Shown here: piece by piece, positions 8,801 through 15,917 of the stretch
Position numbering within the stretch: the first letter of the stretch is position 1
Layout: the number at the start of each line of letters is the position of its first letter
From: Bacteroidota bacterium
GTDB lineage: Bacteria > Bacteroidota > Bacteroidia > Flavobacteriales > Weeksellaceae
Direction of reading: 5' to 3'
Assembly (NCBI GenBank): GCA_023411265.1
Contig: JAEYOX010000062.1
Span: forward strand, 1 to 42,921
Length of the DNA stretch: 42,921 bases
The notes under the pieces: generated by a model
Seen by the model: only the letters and a program-made list of their open reading frames with translations
Database searches by the model: none
What the model was told of the DNA's origin: nothing
Program-made: the position numbers and the translations under genes

Positions 8801-10922
8801 AGTAGGAATTTCTTTAGGTGCCGCTTATTCGGGTACTACAATACAGCTGAGATTTACTGTAGATAAAAATACAGGAAGCAATCCTTATTTCTATGATGAT
8901 TTGTTATTGGACGAAGTATATGTGATGGAAACTCCTACTTGTCTGAAACCTACCGATGTGATGATTACAGGGGCAACCCTGAACCCTGCTTCTTTAGATG
9001 TAACATGGACGGCTCCGGTAGGATCTCCAACTCCGGTTCAGAGCTATGAATATTATGTTTCTTCGAATAACACGCCTCCAACTGCAGCAACACCGGCTAC
9101 AGGAACCAGTGCCACCACTTCGGTCACTATTAATACAGGTTTGTTGCCCGAAACACAATATTATGTTTGGGTAAGATCAGTGTGTTCAGCAACAGACAAA
9201 AGTGAGTGGAGTGCCGTGGCAGAGGGTATTACAGGATACTGTATCCCTACTCAAACAGGAACCTCTACTACCTATTATTTAGCTGAAGCGACCACTACGG
9301 GCGCTGTTACCGAACTTAATTACACTGCAACTTCACATCAATCGTATGTGAACAGTGCAACAGTATTTTCCGGATATTCTACACAGACTTTTGATATATC
9401 CCTGGATGGTTCCGGAACGCTGACATATAATTATTACATTTGGGTAGACTGGAACAATGATCTTGATTTTGATGATCCGAATGAAGTTATGTTGGCAACT
9501 ACAACAAAAGTTGCAAGCTACAACGGGCCTTTTACCATTCCGGGCGGAGTACCTCTGGGAATGTACAAAATGAGAATCGGCGCAGCGTATTCGGGAATTC
9601 CAGCTGATGCCTGCGGATCTCTCACCAGTGGTAACTTCGTAGATCTTACTCTGAATGTGGTAGCGCCACCAAGCTGTGTTGCACCTTCTAATATTCAGAT
9701 TTCTAATATTGGTTATAATACTGCGACAGTGAGCTGGGATGCTTCCGTAACGCCTCCGGCGATGGGATATGATGTGTATTACAGCACTTCCAATACTCCG
9801 CCAACAGCCGCTACTGTACCTCTGGTAACCAATGTGGCAGGACTTAGCACGCCGATTTCCGGATTGCAGCCTCAAACGAAATATTATGTTTGGGTAAGGT
9901 CACACTGTGCTGCTTCAGATCAAAGTGCATGGTCAGCTATTGTGGTAGATTTTACAACGGAATGTCAGCCACCGGCCATTACCGGAACTACATCCAGTAC
10001 ATCTTCTACACCAATGTGTATGTATGATACTGCTACGTTGACGGCGACGGCCGATGCCGGTGCAACAATCAACTGGTACGATGTGCCGACTGGCGGAACC
10101 GCAGTAGGAACAGGAGCTTCCTTTACTACGCCTCCATTGGCAGCATCTACACAGTATTATGTTGCAGCCTCAACTGGGACTAATTATGCAGTGGGACCTG
10201 TGAACCCCAACTCTCTGAGTGGAGGCGCAACAACCACAGCCATCACTACTTATTATATTGAGTTTGAGGTTTCAAATATTCCTCTTACTTTAATATCTAC
10301 TGATGTTTTTCCGGCAGCTGCAGGTCAATCCTCTACTTTAGAAATCCTTGAGGGACCCGGTACCTTTACTCCGATTCATACGATCAACTTCACTTCTACT
10401 ATTGCAAGTGACGGAACTATAGCGCAAACTGTTCCTATTAATGTCGTATTGGATCCTGGCGTATATAGAATGAGAATGGCCGGAGGAAGTTACTATAGAA
10501 TCTATCAGAGTAATGCCACATTCCCTTATACTGCACCGAACTTTAGTATTTATAACGGTTCTAATATCTCTAGCAATTCGTATTATTTCATGTACAATCT
10601 CATGATTGGAAACCAATGCGAAAGCGCAAGAACACCGGTAGCAGTAGATGTGAATACAGCATGTAGCTTAAGTACTTCAGAGATTTCGAAAGATGACCAA
10701 TCTGTAAGGGTATATCCGAATCCATTCACGGATGTGATCAATATTTCGGAGGCGAAGAATCTGAAATCCGTTACCGTAATGGATGCTTCAGGAAGAATGG
10801 TGAAAACCATCGCCAATCCGGGCGCACAGATTCACTTAGGTGAACTGAAATCCGGACTGTATCTTCTGAACCTTCGGTATGCAGACGGAAACACCACAAC
10901 GGTGAAAGTCATCAAGAGATAA
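5847..10922 (+). CDS. Giant modular T9SS-secreted adhesin-like protein (FN3/MAM repeats)
   Basis: A 1691-aa secreted protein. A signal peptide (hydrophobic LLAFFLLGLSSA, cleavage after MQAQ near residue 38) precedes an N-terminal region, then fibronectin type III domains (about 235-327, 490-588, 750-845, 1030-1130, 1275-1372) alternating with jelly-roll cleaved-adhesin/MAM-like domains beginning C-A-P...F (327-485, 589-750, 847-1030). A GEVEDY-like domain lies at about 1131-1275 and an Ig-like domain at 1375-1450. The tail VRVYPNPFTD...SGRMV...VKVIKR (1618-1691) is a type A T9SS sorting domain, so the protein is exported through the outer membrane and likely anchored or released. FN3-MAM pairs suggest binding of glycans or host or prey surfaces; no catalytic domain is evident. 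One MAM module closely matches one in the protein at 15918. Adhesin function is inference. Confidence 0.88.
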   Translation: MKKIYEKGLSYEVRRTYLKGILLAFFLLGLSSAKMQAQIWTINYCSGLPSVTQSSAYGPMYSTASANATNRLATIYPASQLAGIANQVLTGVYFHTGAGNSNGMLGTPSFKVWLKEVSQDDWGTGALDWATASAGATLLFDGNPAPIVGTTGGWKEFPFTGTFTYSGTQNLALFVEYTNPSASNAVSWSYEYNSTCTVAAANGTKYSNNTSGTLPSSLTTSNLRRPYIGFDMVVSCPAPQNVTVNGITQTGATMTWTAGGTETSWDYAIQPAGTGIPGTWTTTTSTTLSPTLSSGTQYEFYVRANCGGSDGESIWKGPYEFSTLCAPFAVPYSQNFDTTSVGTSTNNNAPHCWTYYETPGSTGYGYVSSSAANVVSAPHAYYLYRASTTTGHLMLISPETPTLSNGANRVRFSAKATVAGKELAVGTMTDPTDPATFTVLQTISLTTTHTVYDVNFPAGTAAYLAFNNATSGSASAIYIDDIFVEPMPSCYPPESPAFGTITADTVAMNWSAPLLGNTASSYTVYYSTTNTAPDATTVLDATNSVTATGTSGTITGLTSNTEYFVWMRSTCAAPDVSHWLSVGSVTTACAPVATLFEDFESYSTGSIVPNCWARILPPTGMTAGSQTISSSGAIGSRNIYQYTSTANASVIVALPEFSNVNAGTHWLKLKARTTSAPGALEVGYVTDITDWNSFVNLQTLDIVSNSYVNGDYSVVIPSWIPSNARIAIKSPSDAKSYYWDDVIWEPIPSCLPPATLLVDATTASSVTLSWMASTSAPANGYDVYFSTSNMPPDATTVPQVTGIMTPNTTISTGIQPATTYYVWVRSTCSSSDMSDWIGGIEFTTACATMTAPFYQSFNSGDIPPCWTSQNPTTTSTSTAAFWKFSGAPGYGATPANNGKAAGEFAWVDASAPYDGEHQVQLLSPLIDLTGVANPFVRFEWFKNHSSSTSGAASTYDDNKLTVDVFNGTTWSTIFSSMTNDPSWREVGISLGAAYSGTTIQLRFTVDKNTGSNPYFYDDLLLDEVYVMETPTCLKPTDVMITGATLNPASLDVTWTAPVGSPTPVQSYEYYVSSNNTPPTAATPATGTSATTSVTINTGLLPETQYYVWVRSVCSATDKSEWSAVAEGITGYCIPTQTGTSTTYYLAEATTTGAVTELNYTATSHQSYVNSATVFSGYSTQTFDISLDGSGTLTYNYYIWVDWNNDLDFDDPNEVMLATTTKVASYNGPFTIPGGVPLGMYKMRIGAAYSGIPADACGSLTSGNFVDLTLNVVAPPSCVAPSNIQISNIGYNTATVSWDASVTPPAMGYDVYYSTSNTPPTAATVPLVTNVAGLSTPISGLQPQTKYYVWVRSHCAASDQSAWSAIVVDFTTECQPPAITGTTSSTSSTPMCMYDTATLTATADAGATINWYDVPTGGTAVGTGASFTTPPLAASTQYYVAASTGTNYAVGPVNPNSLSGGATTTAITTYYIEFEVSNIPLTLISTDVFPAAAGQSSTLEILEGPGTFTPIHTINFTSTIASDGTIAQTVPINVVLDPGVYRMRMAGGSYYRIYQSNATFPYTAPNFSIYNGSNISSNSYYFMYNLMIGNQCESARTPVAVDVNTACSLSTSEISKDDQSVRVYPNPFTDVINISEAKNLKSVTVMDASGRMVKTIANPGAQIHLGELKSGLYLLNLRYADGNTTTVKVIKR

Positions 10923-10982
10923 TTCTTGATAACCATTTTATAGTACTGCCATTTGGCATCTATAAAGTTTAATATGTTAATT

Positions 10983-11008
10983 ACCACCCCGGTCACCATC
11001 GGGGTGGT
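10983..11008 (+). terminator. Rho-independent terminator of the giant T9SS gene
   Basis: A perfect 9-bp GC-rich stem (ACCACCCCG, 8-base loop, CGGGGTGGT) followed by TTATTTTT lies 60 bases past the stop codon. Confidence 0.92.
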
Positions 11009-11054
11009 TTATTTTTAAGACCCGCTCACTTCCTATTATTGAAATGGCAGTTAC

Positions 11055-11290
11055 AAATATGATCTGTTTTCTAAAATGTATCAAGAAAATTCTGCAAGCT
11101 GGTCAGGTTGCTCAGAAATGCTGGTCAGGTTTTTCCAAATGCTGGTCAGGTTTTACCCAAAACGTACTGAGAAAATTTGAAAAGCCGGTCAGGTTTTTCA
11201 AAAGGCTGGTCAGGTTTTCACAAAAGCTGGTCAGGTTTTGTACAAAAGATACGGAGAAATTGTAAAAAGCTGGTCAGGTTTTGACGAATG
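11055..11290. repeat. Hierarchical tandem repeat: 21-22-bp units in an 85-bp higher-order period
   Basis: The motif GCTGGTCAGGTT(TT) occurs seven times, starting at 11098, 11120, 11141, 11184 (as GCCGG), 11205, 11226 and 11269. Spacings are 22, 21, 43, 21, 21 and 43 bases. The two 43-base intervals each hold a diverged fourth unit of the form ACNGAGAAA, and these two copies resemble each other (11163-11183 and 11247-11268). The array is therefore an 85/86-bp unit made of three motif units plus one variant, repeated twice, with a weaker copy of the variant at 11073-11097. A 73-codon open frame (11044-11265) crosses it, but 85 is not a multiple of three and the reading changes frame from copy to copy, so coding is unlikely. 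It lies between the adhesin terminator and the 3' end of mcrC. Confidence 0.85.
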
Positions 11291-11374
11291 CCTCATGATG
11301 AAAAGATAAATCCACAGCGGAGGAAAAAACGGTTCCCTTTAACACGCTTTTCATTGATGGCTTTGGAGCCTCAG

Positions 11375-12739
11375 CTAAACTATTGGCACCAGTATTTCTT
11401 CTATTTTGTTTTTTAAATCTTGTCTAGTTATTTCAAATAATTCATTTAAATCTGTTTTATTCGATATTTCAGTCTTAAATAGTTCTCTATTGATAATTGG
11501 TAGTTGATATACTCTAATCAAAATTTCTTTTCCTCCTGCTAAAGCGTCTTTAATTGCCAATTCTGTTTGTTCTGCCTGATTTTGCTTAATTGTATTAGGG
11601 TAGAATAAGATAATTTCATCTACCTCAAACCTCACGGCATAAGAAAGCATTTGATATAGATCATTTTGTGATATTCCTTTTTTAGGGTCTTTTTCATCCG
11701 AATATACTATCTTATATTTGGTGTCGGCAATCAAGGATTTAAATTTAGTTTTTAACCATAAATCTGGCTTTAGATTGAATGCTTTTCCTTCATCCAAATA
11801 TTTATCACTTGGTTGGGCTTTTGCAGTTACGCTTTCAAGTTCTTTTTCTATAAAACCAAATATGAAGTCTTCAAAAACGTACTCCATTGGTAGCAGAAAT
11901 GCAAAAAGTTTTAAGTCGTTTTTATAGTCAAATGAAATGCAGTTGGTTAGAAATAGTTGGCAATAATCGCGGACCGTTTCAAATTCACCAAACATAGGAT
12001 TGAATGAGATTCTAGAACATTGTTCGGCTGTTGCTTTTTCGTCTGATACTTCATCCAATATGAAAAGGATTTCCCTTAAATTCTTTTTGTTGTCCTGATT
12101 AGAAGTTACATTGAATAAAAGTGTTGTGATGAATTTTATAATCCGATTGAATTCATTATCAAATACGAAAGCGTCATAGGTACAGTTGAGTTTATGCCAT
12201 TTACCGGTACCTAAGTTTTGAGTGATGTATTCGTCAGTGTTTAGACGCCCTTTTATAAATGACAATTCACGATTTACTTCTTCATACTGCTGATAAATGG
12301 AAGAATTTAAAAGTTCGCGCGTATACTTGGAAAAGAGATAGATCAGCACTTCAAAAAAATCGCTTTTAGCACTCCCCAAAGAAGTTTGATAATTGGGAAA
12401 CTTAATTTTACGACAATAGCTTAACCACCAAAGAATGTGATTTTGTATTTGGTTGACTTCCTTTATTGAATAGTCAATTTCTGCATCGTAAAATATTTTT
12501 GGTAACAAGTTTATTTTTTTGCCTGCATAATGAATTACACCAACATATTTATTGGACTTTAATTCATTTGATTTGTGGATGAATTGGAGAAAACGCTGCG
12601 ATTCTATTTTATCGTTGCCATTTTCTGAGTAAAAAGAATTCTTTTCATGGCTATTCCAGACTTCATCAAGAAATCCCTCCAAGCCATCCAATGATGCCTG
12701 AATATCTACTTTGTTTTGATATTCAAAAAGATTAATCAT
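11375..12739 (-). CDS. mcrC: McrC-like nuclease subunit of a modification-dependent restriction system
   Basis: A 454-aa McrC-family protein, the nuclease partner of the McrB motor in type IV restriction, which cuts DNA carrying modified cytosines. The N-terminal part (about 1-130) should contact the McrB hexamer; the C-terminal part carries the PD-(D/E)xK nuclease signature, with KPDLWL and then IADTKYK around residues 320-345, so both acidic residues and the Lys are present and the enzyme is predicted active. The ATG at 12739 overlaps the mcrB stop by eight bases, indicating translational coupling and equal regulation. The pair is visibly more AT-rich than the adhesin genes on either side, consistent with horizontal gain. 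The length is slightly above E. coli McrC (348 aa) but usual for the broader family. The modified base recognised cannot be told from this subunit. Confidence 0.9.
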   Translation of the reverse strand: MINLFEYQNKVDIQASLDGLEGFLDEVWNSHEKNSFYSENGNDKIESQRFLQFIHKSNELKSNKYVGVIHYAGKKINLLPKIFYDAEIDYSIKEVNQIQNHILWWLSYCRKIKFPNYQTSLGSAKSDFFEVLIYLFSKYTRELLNSSIYQQYEEVNRELSFIKGRLNTDEYITQNLGTGKWHKLNCTYDAFVFDNEFNRIIKFITTLLFNVTSNQDNKKNLREILFILDEVSDEKATAEQCSRISFNPMFGEFETVRDYCQLFLTNCISFDYKNDLKLFAFLLPMEYVFEDFIFGFIEKELESVTAKAQPSDKYLDEGKAFNLKPDLWLKTKFKSLIADTKYKIVYSDEKDPKKGISQNDLYQMLSYAVRFEVDEIILFYPNTIKQNQAEQTELAIKDALAGGKEILIRVYQLPIINRELFKTEISNKTDLNELFEITRQDLKNKIEEILVPIV

Positions 12740-15479
12740 GTGTTCCCATTATTCTTAATGGCCAAGAATTTTCTTCTATTAATAATCCGGATGATTGCAA
12801 AATACTTTTCACTTCTTTTTCATCATTCATGTAATACTCAAGAAGGAGTGGTATTACTTTTTTATTCATACGCTGAACCAAATCCTTGTTTTCACCCATG
12901 AAATAAGCATGACCTATCTGAAAGTCGTGTCCTTTTGTCTTTATTATTTGTTCATTGATTTTTTTTAGAATTTCTACATCATAGATTTCTTGACCTTCTA
13001 TTACATATTTTGGATACATAGACTCAAACTCAAACCTTCTTCTAAGAGCGATATCTAAAAGAGCGATTGACTTATCGGCAGTGTTCATTGTTCCAATGAT
13101 GAATAAGTTTGAAGGAACCATAAATGTATCTCCAGATGGTAACCTGGCTTCCATAGGAATTTTTCCGTGCGATCGTTTATCTGGCTCAATAAGTGTAATT
13201 AGTTCCCCAAAAACTCTGGAGATATTTGCACGGTTTATTTCGTCAATAATGATGACAAAATTCTTTCTTTGAACAATTTCTTTTCTGCCATAAGAGTCTT
13301 TTCCAATCTTAAGAAGCACATCTAATAGAGGAGAGTAATAAGATGAAAGACCTTGGATATCCAGAACAGATTCAGCATCATACATTTTTCTTAAAGTTGA
13401 AATACTTAATGTATGCGCTGTGCCTCCACTTGTTTTTCTGAATTCAATTGATTTGTTAGTGATAGCTGTTATGAAGTATGATACTTTTTTCATTCGTACT
13501 TCAATCTCTTCTACCTCACCTTCGACGAGAGGATTTACAAATTCGTTGAAGATTTCTTCGAATGTTTTTTTAGCAACGGGAGGTTGTTCTGAAGTTATTA
13601 TGTTCTTTAATGCCCTATCTGCGATGAGTTTAAAAACGCCATCTTTTCTTTCAAATGTAAGTTGTTTGTCGTTTTCCGTATCAGGTCTTAGCCCTTGAAT
13701 AAAATCTTCATAGCTGTAATTCTGATGAAAGGTTATAAACTCAATTTGATCGTGAAGATTGGCTTTGAAAATTTCCAGTGCTTCATCATAAGAGTCAATC
13801 TTTCTATTTTCAATAATCTCTGCGGCTCTCAATACTGTATTGTATGTTTTTCCAGTCCCTGGAGGGCCGTACAGAATGGTATTTAAAGGAAAGTTCATGT
13901 CTTCTTTCTTTTCAATTTTATTGTTCTGTCCCATAATACCTAATAGTCTTTCATAGTAATTATTATAATCAGGATGGTCAGATTTATATGTTGTAATATC
14001 CGTCAGAGTCTTTAATACAAGGCTAAAATCAACCTTCCAATTTCCTTTCAGTTTCCAGTCAACCTTTCTTGTTTTTTGATAGCCTTCTCTGTTTTTGTCA
14101 AAGATATAATCTGATGTAACTATACCGTATCCAAGCAATTCCCCTCTACCTTTTTTGGCAATAATTACATCACCAATTTTAACTTTATTAAGAAAGTCAT
14201 CATTAGCGGAAACATCATTTTTCTTTGAACCTTCACCCCCGTATGCTTTCACGAGAGCATTTTTAATTTGATCACGGCTTTGATATTGCGATAAATCACC
14301 AATTTCATCCCAACCAAGTGCCATAATTCCCTCTTGATAAAATTCATCCCACAAGTGTGCATTTTCGCCAGGTGCAAAAAGCCAATAGCGTTTTTCGTCA
14401 TAGTTTTGGGATAAATCTAATATTGCCTGAAATTCTTCTTCAGTAGCTGAAAAGTTAGTTCCCTGGTTTCCAACCTTTAGATTGCTCAATTCTTCTATAC
14501 CAGCAATTTCTTCAATAAGAATAGGTTTTTCGACCAGATTGTGGGTTATTAATATATCTGCTTTTAAGGAGCTTTTATCTTCGCCTTTCCATAAATGGTC
14601 ATCAGGCGAAGTTGTTTTTTGGTGGGGCTCAGAAGTTACTTCAGCAAGCGCATAACATCCGGATTGGTCACCAGTGATCCATAATATGACCTTATCACCA
14701 ACTTTTATTTTGTCTTTGTGAGCACTGACAGTCCAATCTGTTAGGATTTCTTCACGTAATGCAGTTTCAAAATCGAATACATTTGGGTTGCCTTGAAAAA
14801 CCCAATAGTTTATCTTTTTTCTCTCATCATTCCATTTCCAAGCCTCATATGATAATTCGTAAAAAGGAATTTCCGTTTTTTCTTTTATGCGAGATAAAAG
14901 AGTTATGTATTCATCGTATGTGTTGAATTTGGGATCAATGCCTAGAACTTCCTTAATGTAAGGTTTCGTAGGACCATTTATGGGTAAATACTTTTCAGGA
15001 TTGATATAAAATAATGCTTCTGTTAATTTTGTTTTTCCAGTACTTCTTATTTGAAGAACATCTTGAAAATCATTTTCTGAAATGGTATTAGAAATAGCTT
15101 TATGAAAAAACGACCATAGTCTTTTTACCTCATTATTTTTTCGTTCAAATTCATAGGGAAACAACCATACCTTTTGTGCTTGCGCAGATGGAATTCCGCT
15201 TTCGCCTTGAGGTATGGATATATTGAGCGTTTCCGCAATTTTCTGTAGATAACCCAATCTTCTTGTAGGACCATATTTATAGATATAGCAAAAAAATGTG
15301 AAGGGATCTATTTCATTTAATTCAATATCATGCTCACCCTCGCCTGTTTTGTCATTAAGGGGGCTAATGCCGACTGACTTAAGTAGTTGGATTAATTCAT
15401 GTTGAGAATTTTCCTTAGTCTTAAGAAATTCGGTTAGTTGTTTATGGGTTTGAACCCAAGAAAATTCCTCTTTTATCAT
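12732..15479 (-). CDS. mcrB: McrB-like AAA+ GTPase with tandem EVE-like reader domains
   Basis: A 915-aa McrB-type protein. Residues 1-215 form a helical domain unlike the E. coli McrB DNA-binding domain. Residues about 221-330 (YWVFQGNP...VGDKVILWITGDQSGCYALAEV) look like an EVE/PUA-like modified-base reader. Residues about 361-520 (YWLFAPGENAHLWDEF...IGDVIIAKKGRGELLGYGIV) look like a second, related reader. The motor follows: Walker A GPPGTGKT (about 537), Walker B IIIDEINRANISRVFGE (about 741) and the McrB signature GTMNTADKSIALLD plus an arginine-rich ALRRRFEFE (about 796-818). It would form a GTP-driven hexamer that translocates DNA and activates McrC. It is the first gene of the pair. 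Two readers suggest recognition of modified bases, possibly phage hypermodified cytosines; the substrate is inference. Confidence 0.9.
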   Translation of the reverse strand: MIKEEFSWVQTHKQLTEFLKTKENSQHELIQLLKSVGISPLNDKTGEGEHDIELNEIDPFTFFCYIYKYGPTRRLGYLQKIAETLNISIPQGESGIPSAQAQKVWLFPYEFERKNNEVKRLWSFFHKAISNTISENDFQDVLQIRSTGKTKLTEALFYINPEKYLPINGPTKPYIKEVLGIDPKFNTYDEYITLLSRIKEKTEIPFYELSYEAWKWNDERKKINYWVFQGNPNVFDFETALREEILTDWTVSAHKDKIKVGDKVILWITGDQSGCYALAEVTSEPHQKTTSPDDHLWKGEDKSSLKADILITHNLVEKPILIEEIAGIEELSNLKVGNQGTNFSATEEEFQAILDLSQNYDEKRYWLFAPGENAHLWDEFYQEGIMALGWDEIGDLSQYQSRDQIKNALVKAYGGEGSKKNDVSANDDFLNKVKIGDVIIAKKGRGELLGYGIVTSDYIFDKNREGYQKTRKVDWKLKGNWKVDFSLVLKTLTDITTYKSDHPDYNNYYERLLGIMGQNNKIEKKEDMNFPLNTILYGPPGTGKTYNTVLRAAEIIENRKIDSYDEALEIFKANLHDQIEFITFHQNYSYEDFIQGLRPDTENDKQLTFERKDGVFKLIADRALKNIITSEQPPVAKKTFEEIFNEFVNPLVEGEVEEIEVRMKKVSYFITAITNKSIEFRKTSGGTAHTLSISTLRKMYDAESVLDIQGLSSYYSPLLDVLLKIGKDSYGRKEIVQRKNFVIIIDEINRANISRVFGELITLIEPDKRSHGKIPMEARLPSGDTFMVPSNLFIIGTMNTADKSIALLDIALRRRFEFESMYPKYVIEGQEIYDVEILKKINEQIIKTKGHDFQIGHAYFMGENKDLVQRMNKKVIPLLLEYYMNDEKEVKSILQSSGLLIEENSWPLRIMGTHD

Positions 15480-15917
15480 CTACTTTTCTTTCGTTTTAAT
15501 AGTGGAGCATAGGTTTACATCTGGGTGCAGAGGGGGATTTCGGAGCACAAAACTGTCAACCAGCACTGAACTTGAATAAATGAACAAAGCTCCAAGTTAA
15601 AAAATAGTCCGTGAAGAACCAAATGCGGTATCACCACGCCTGACCTAGTACCCGTTTTGAAAAGAACCTCCGGCATCATCAACTGAATTTTCAATTATCT
15701 TACGAAGATATTTAAAAGTTGATAAACAATGACTAAAAAAACATTTTGATGCGTTAGGGGTAACCAACTCCATCACCACGCCCACTATGAAGTACATGGA
15801 TTAACGGAGTTACTGTACCGTTTTGAGGAAACCATTTCTGTTCTCATATTAGAATCTGTGACGAGGCAGAAATAAAAAAGCGGCCCGAAGGCCGCTCTTG
15901 TTGGAATAAAATACATT
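15480..15917. other. Non-coding junction upstream of mcrB with weak direct repeats
   Basis: No gene is supported in this 438-bp stretch. It holds two partly similar segments: ATCACCACGCC at 15630-15640 followed by GTACCCGTTTTGA (about 15648-15660), and ATCACCACGCC at 15772-15782 followed further on by GTACCGTTTTGA (about 15815-15826). They may be remnants of a duplicated sequence at the island edge. The mcrBC promoter must lie near 15480-15560, but no clear TAnnTTTG box is seen there. The terminator of the second giant T9SS gene closes the region. Confidence 0.5.
15879..15896 (-). terminator. Rho-independent terminator of the 1307-aa T9SS gene
   Basis: On the minus strand a perfect 7-bp GC-rich stem (AGCGGCC, four-base loop TTCG, GGCCGCT) is followed by a run of six T residues, about 20 bases past the stop codon at 15918. 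Confidence 0.92.

Noticed and set aside
11044..11265. 73-codon open frame across the 85-bp repeat
   Set aside because: The repeat period is not a multiple of three, so successive copies are read in different frames (WSGF, then PVRF/LVRF); no signal or domain is visible. It is better explained as a non-coding repeat.
11098..11290. CRISPR array
   Set aside because: Spacers between the conserved motifs are short, similar to one another and part of the repeat; the motif is not palindromic and no cas gene is present.
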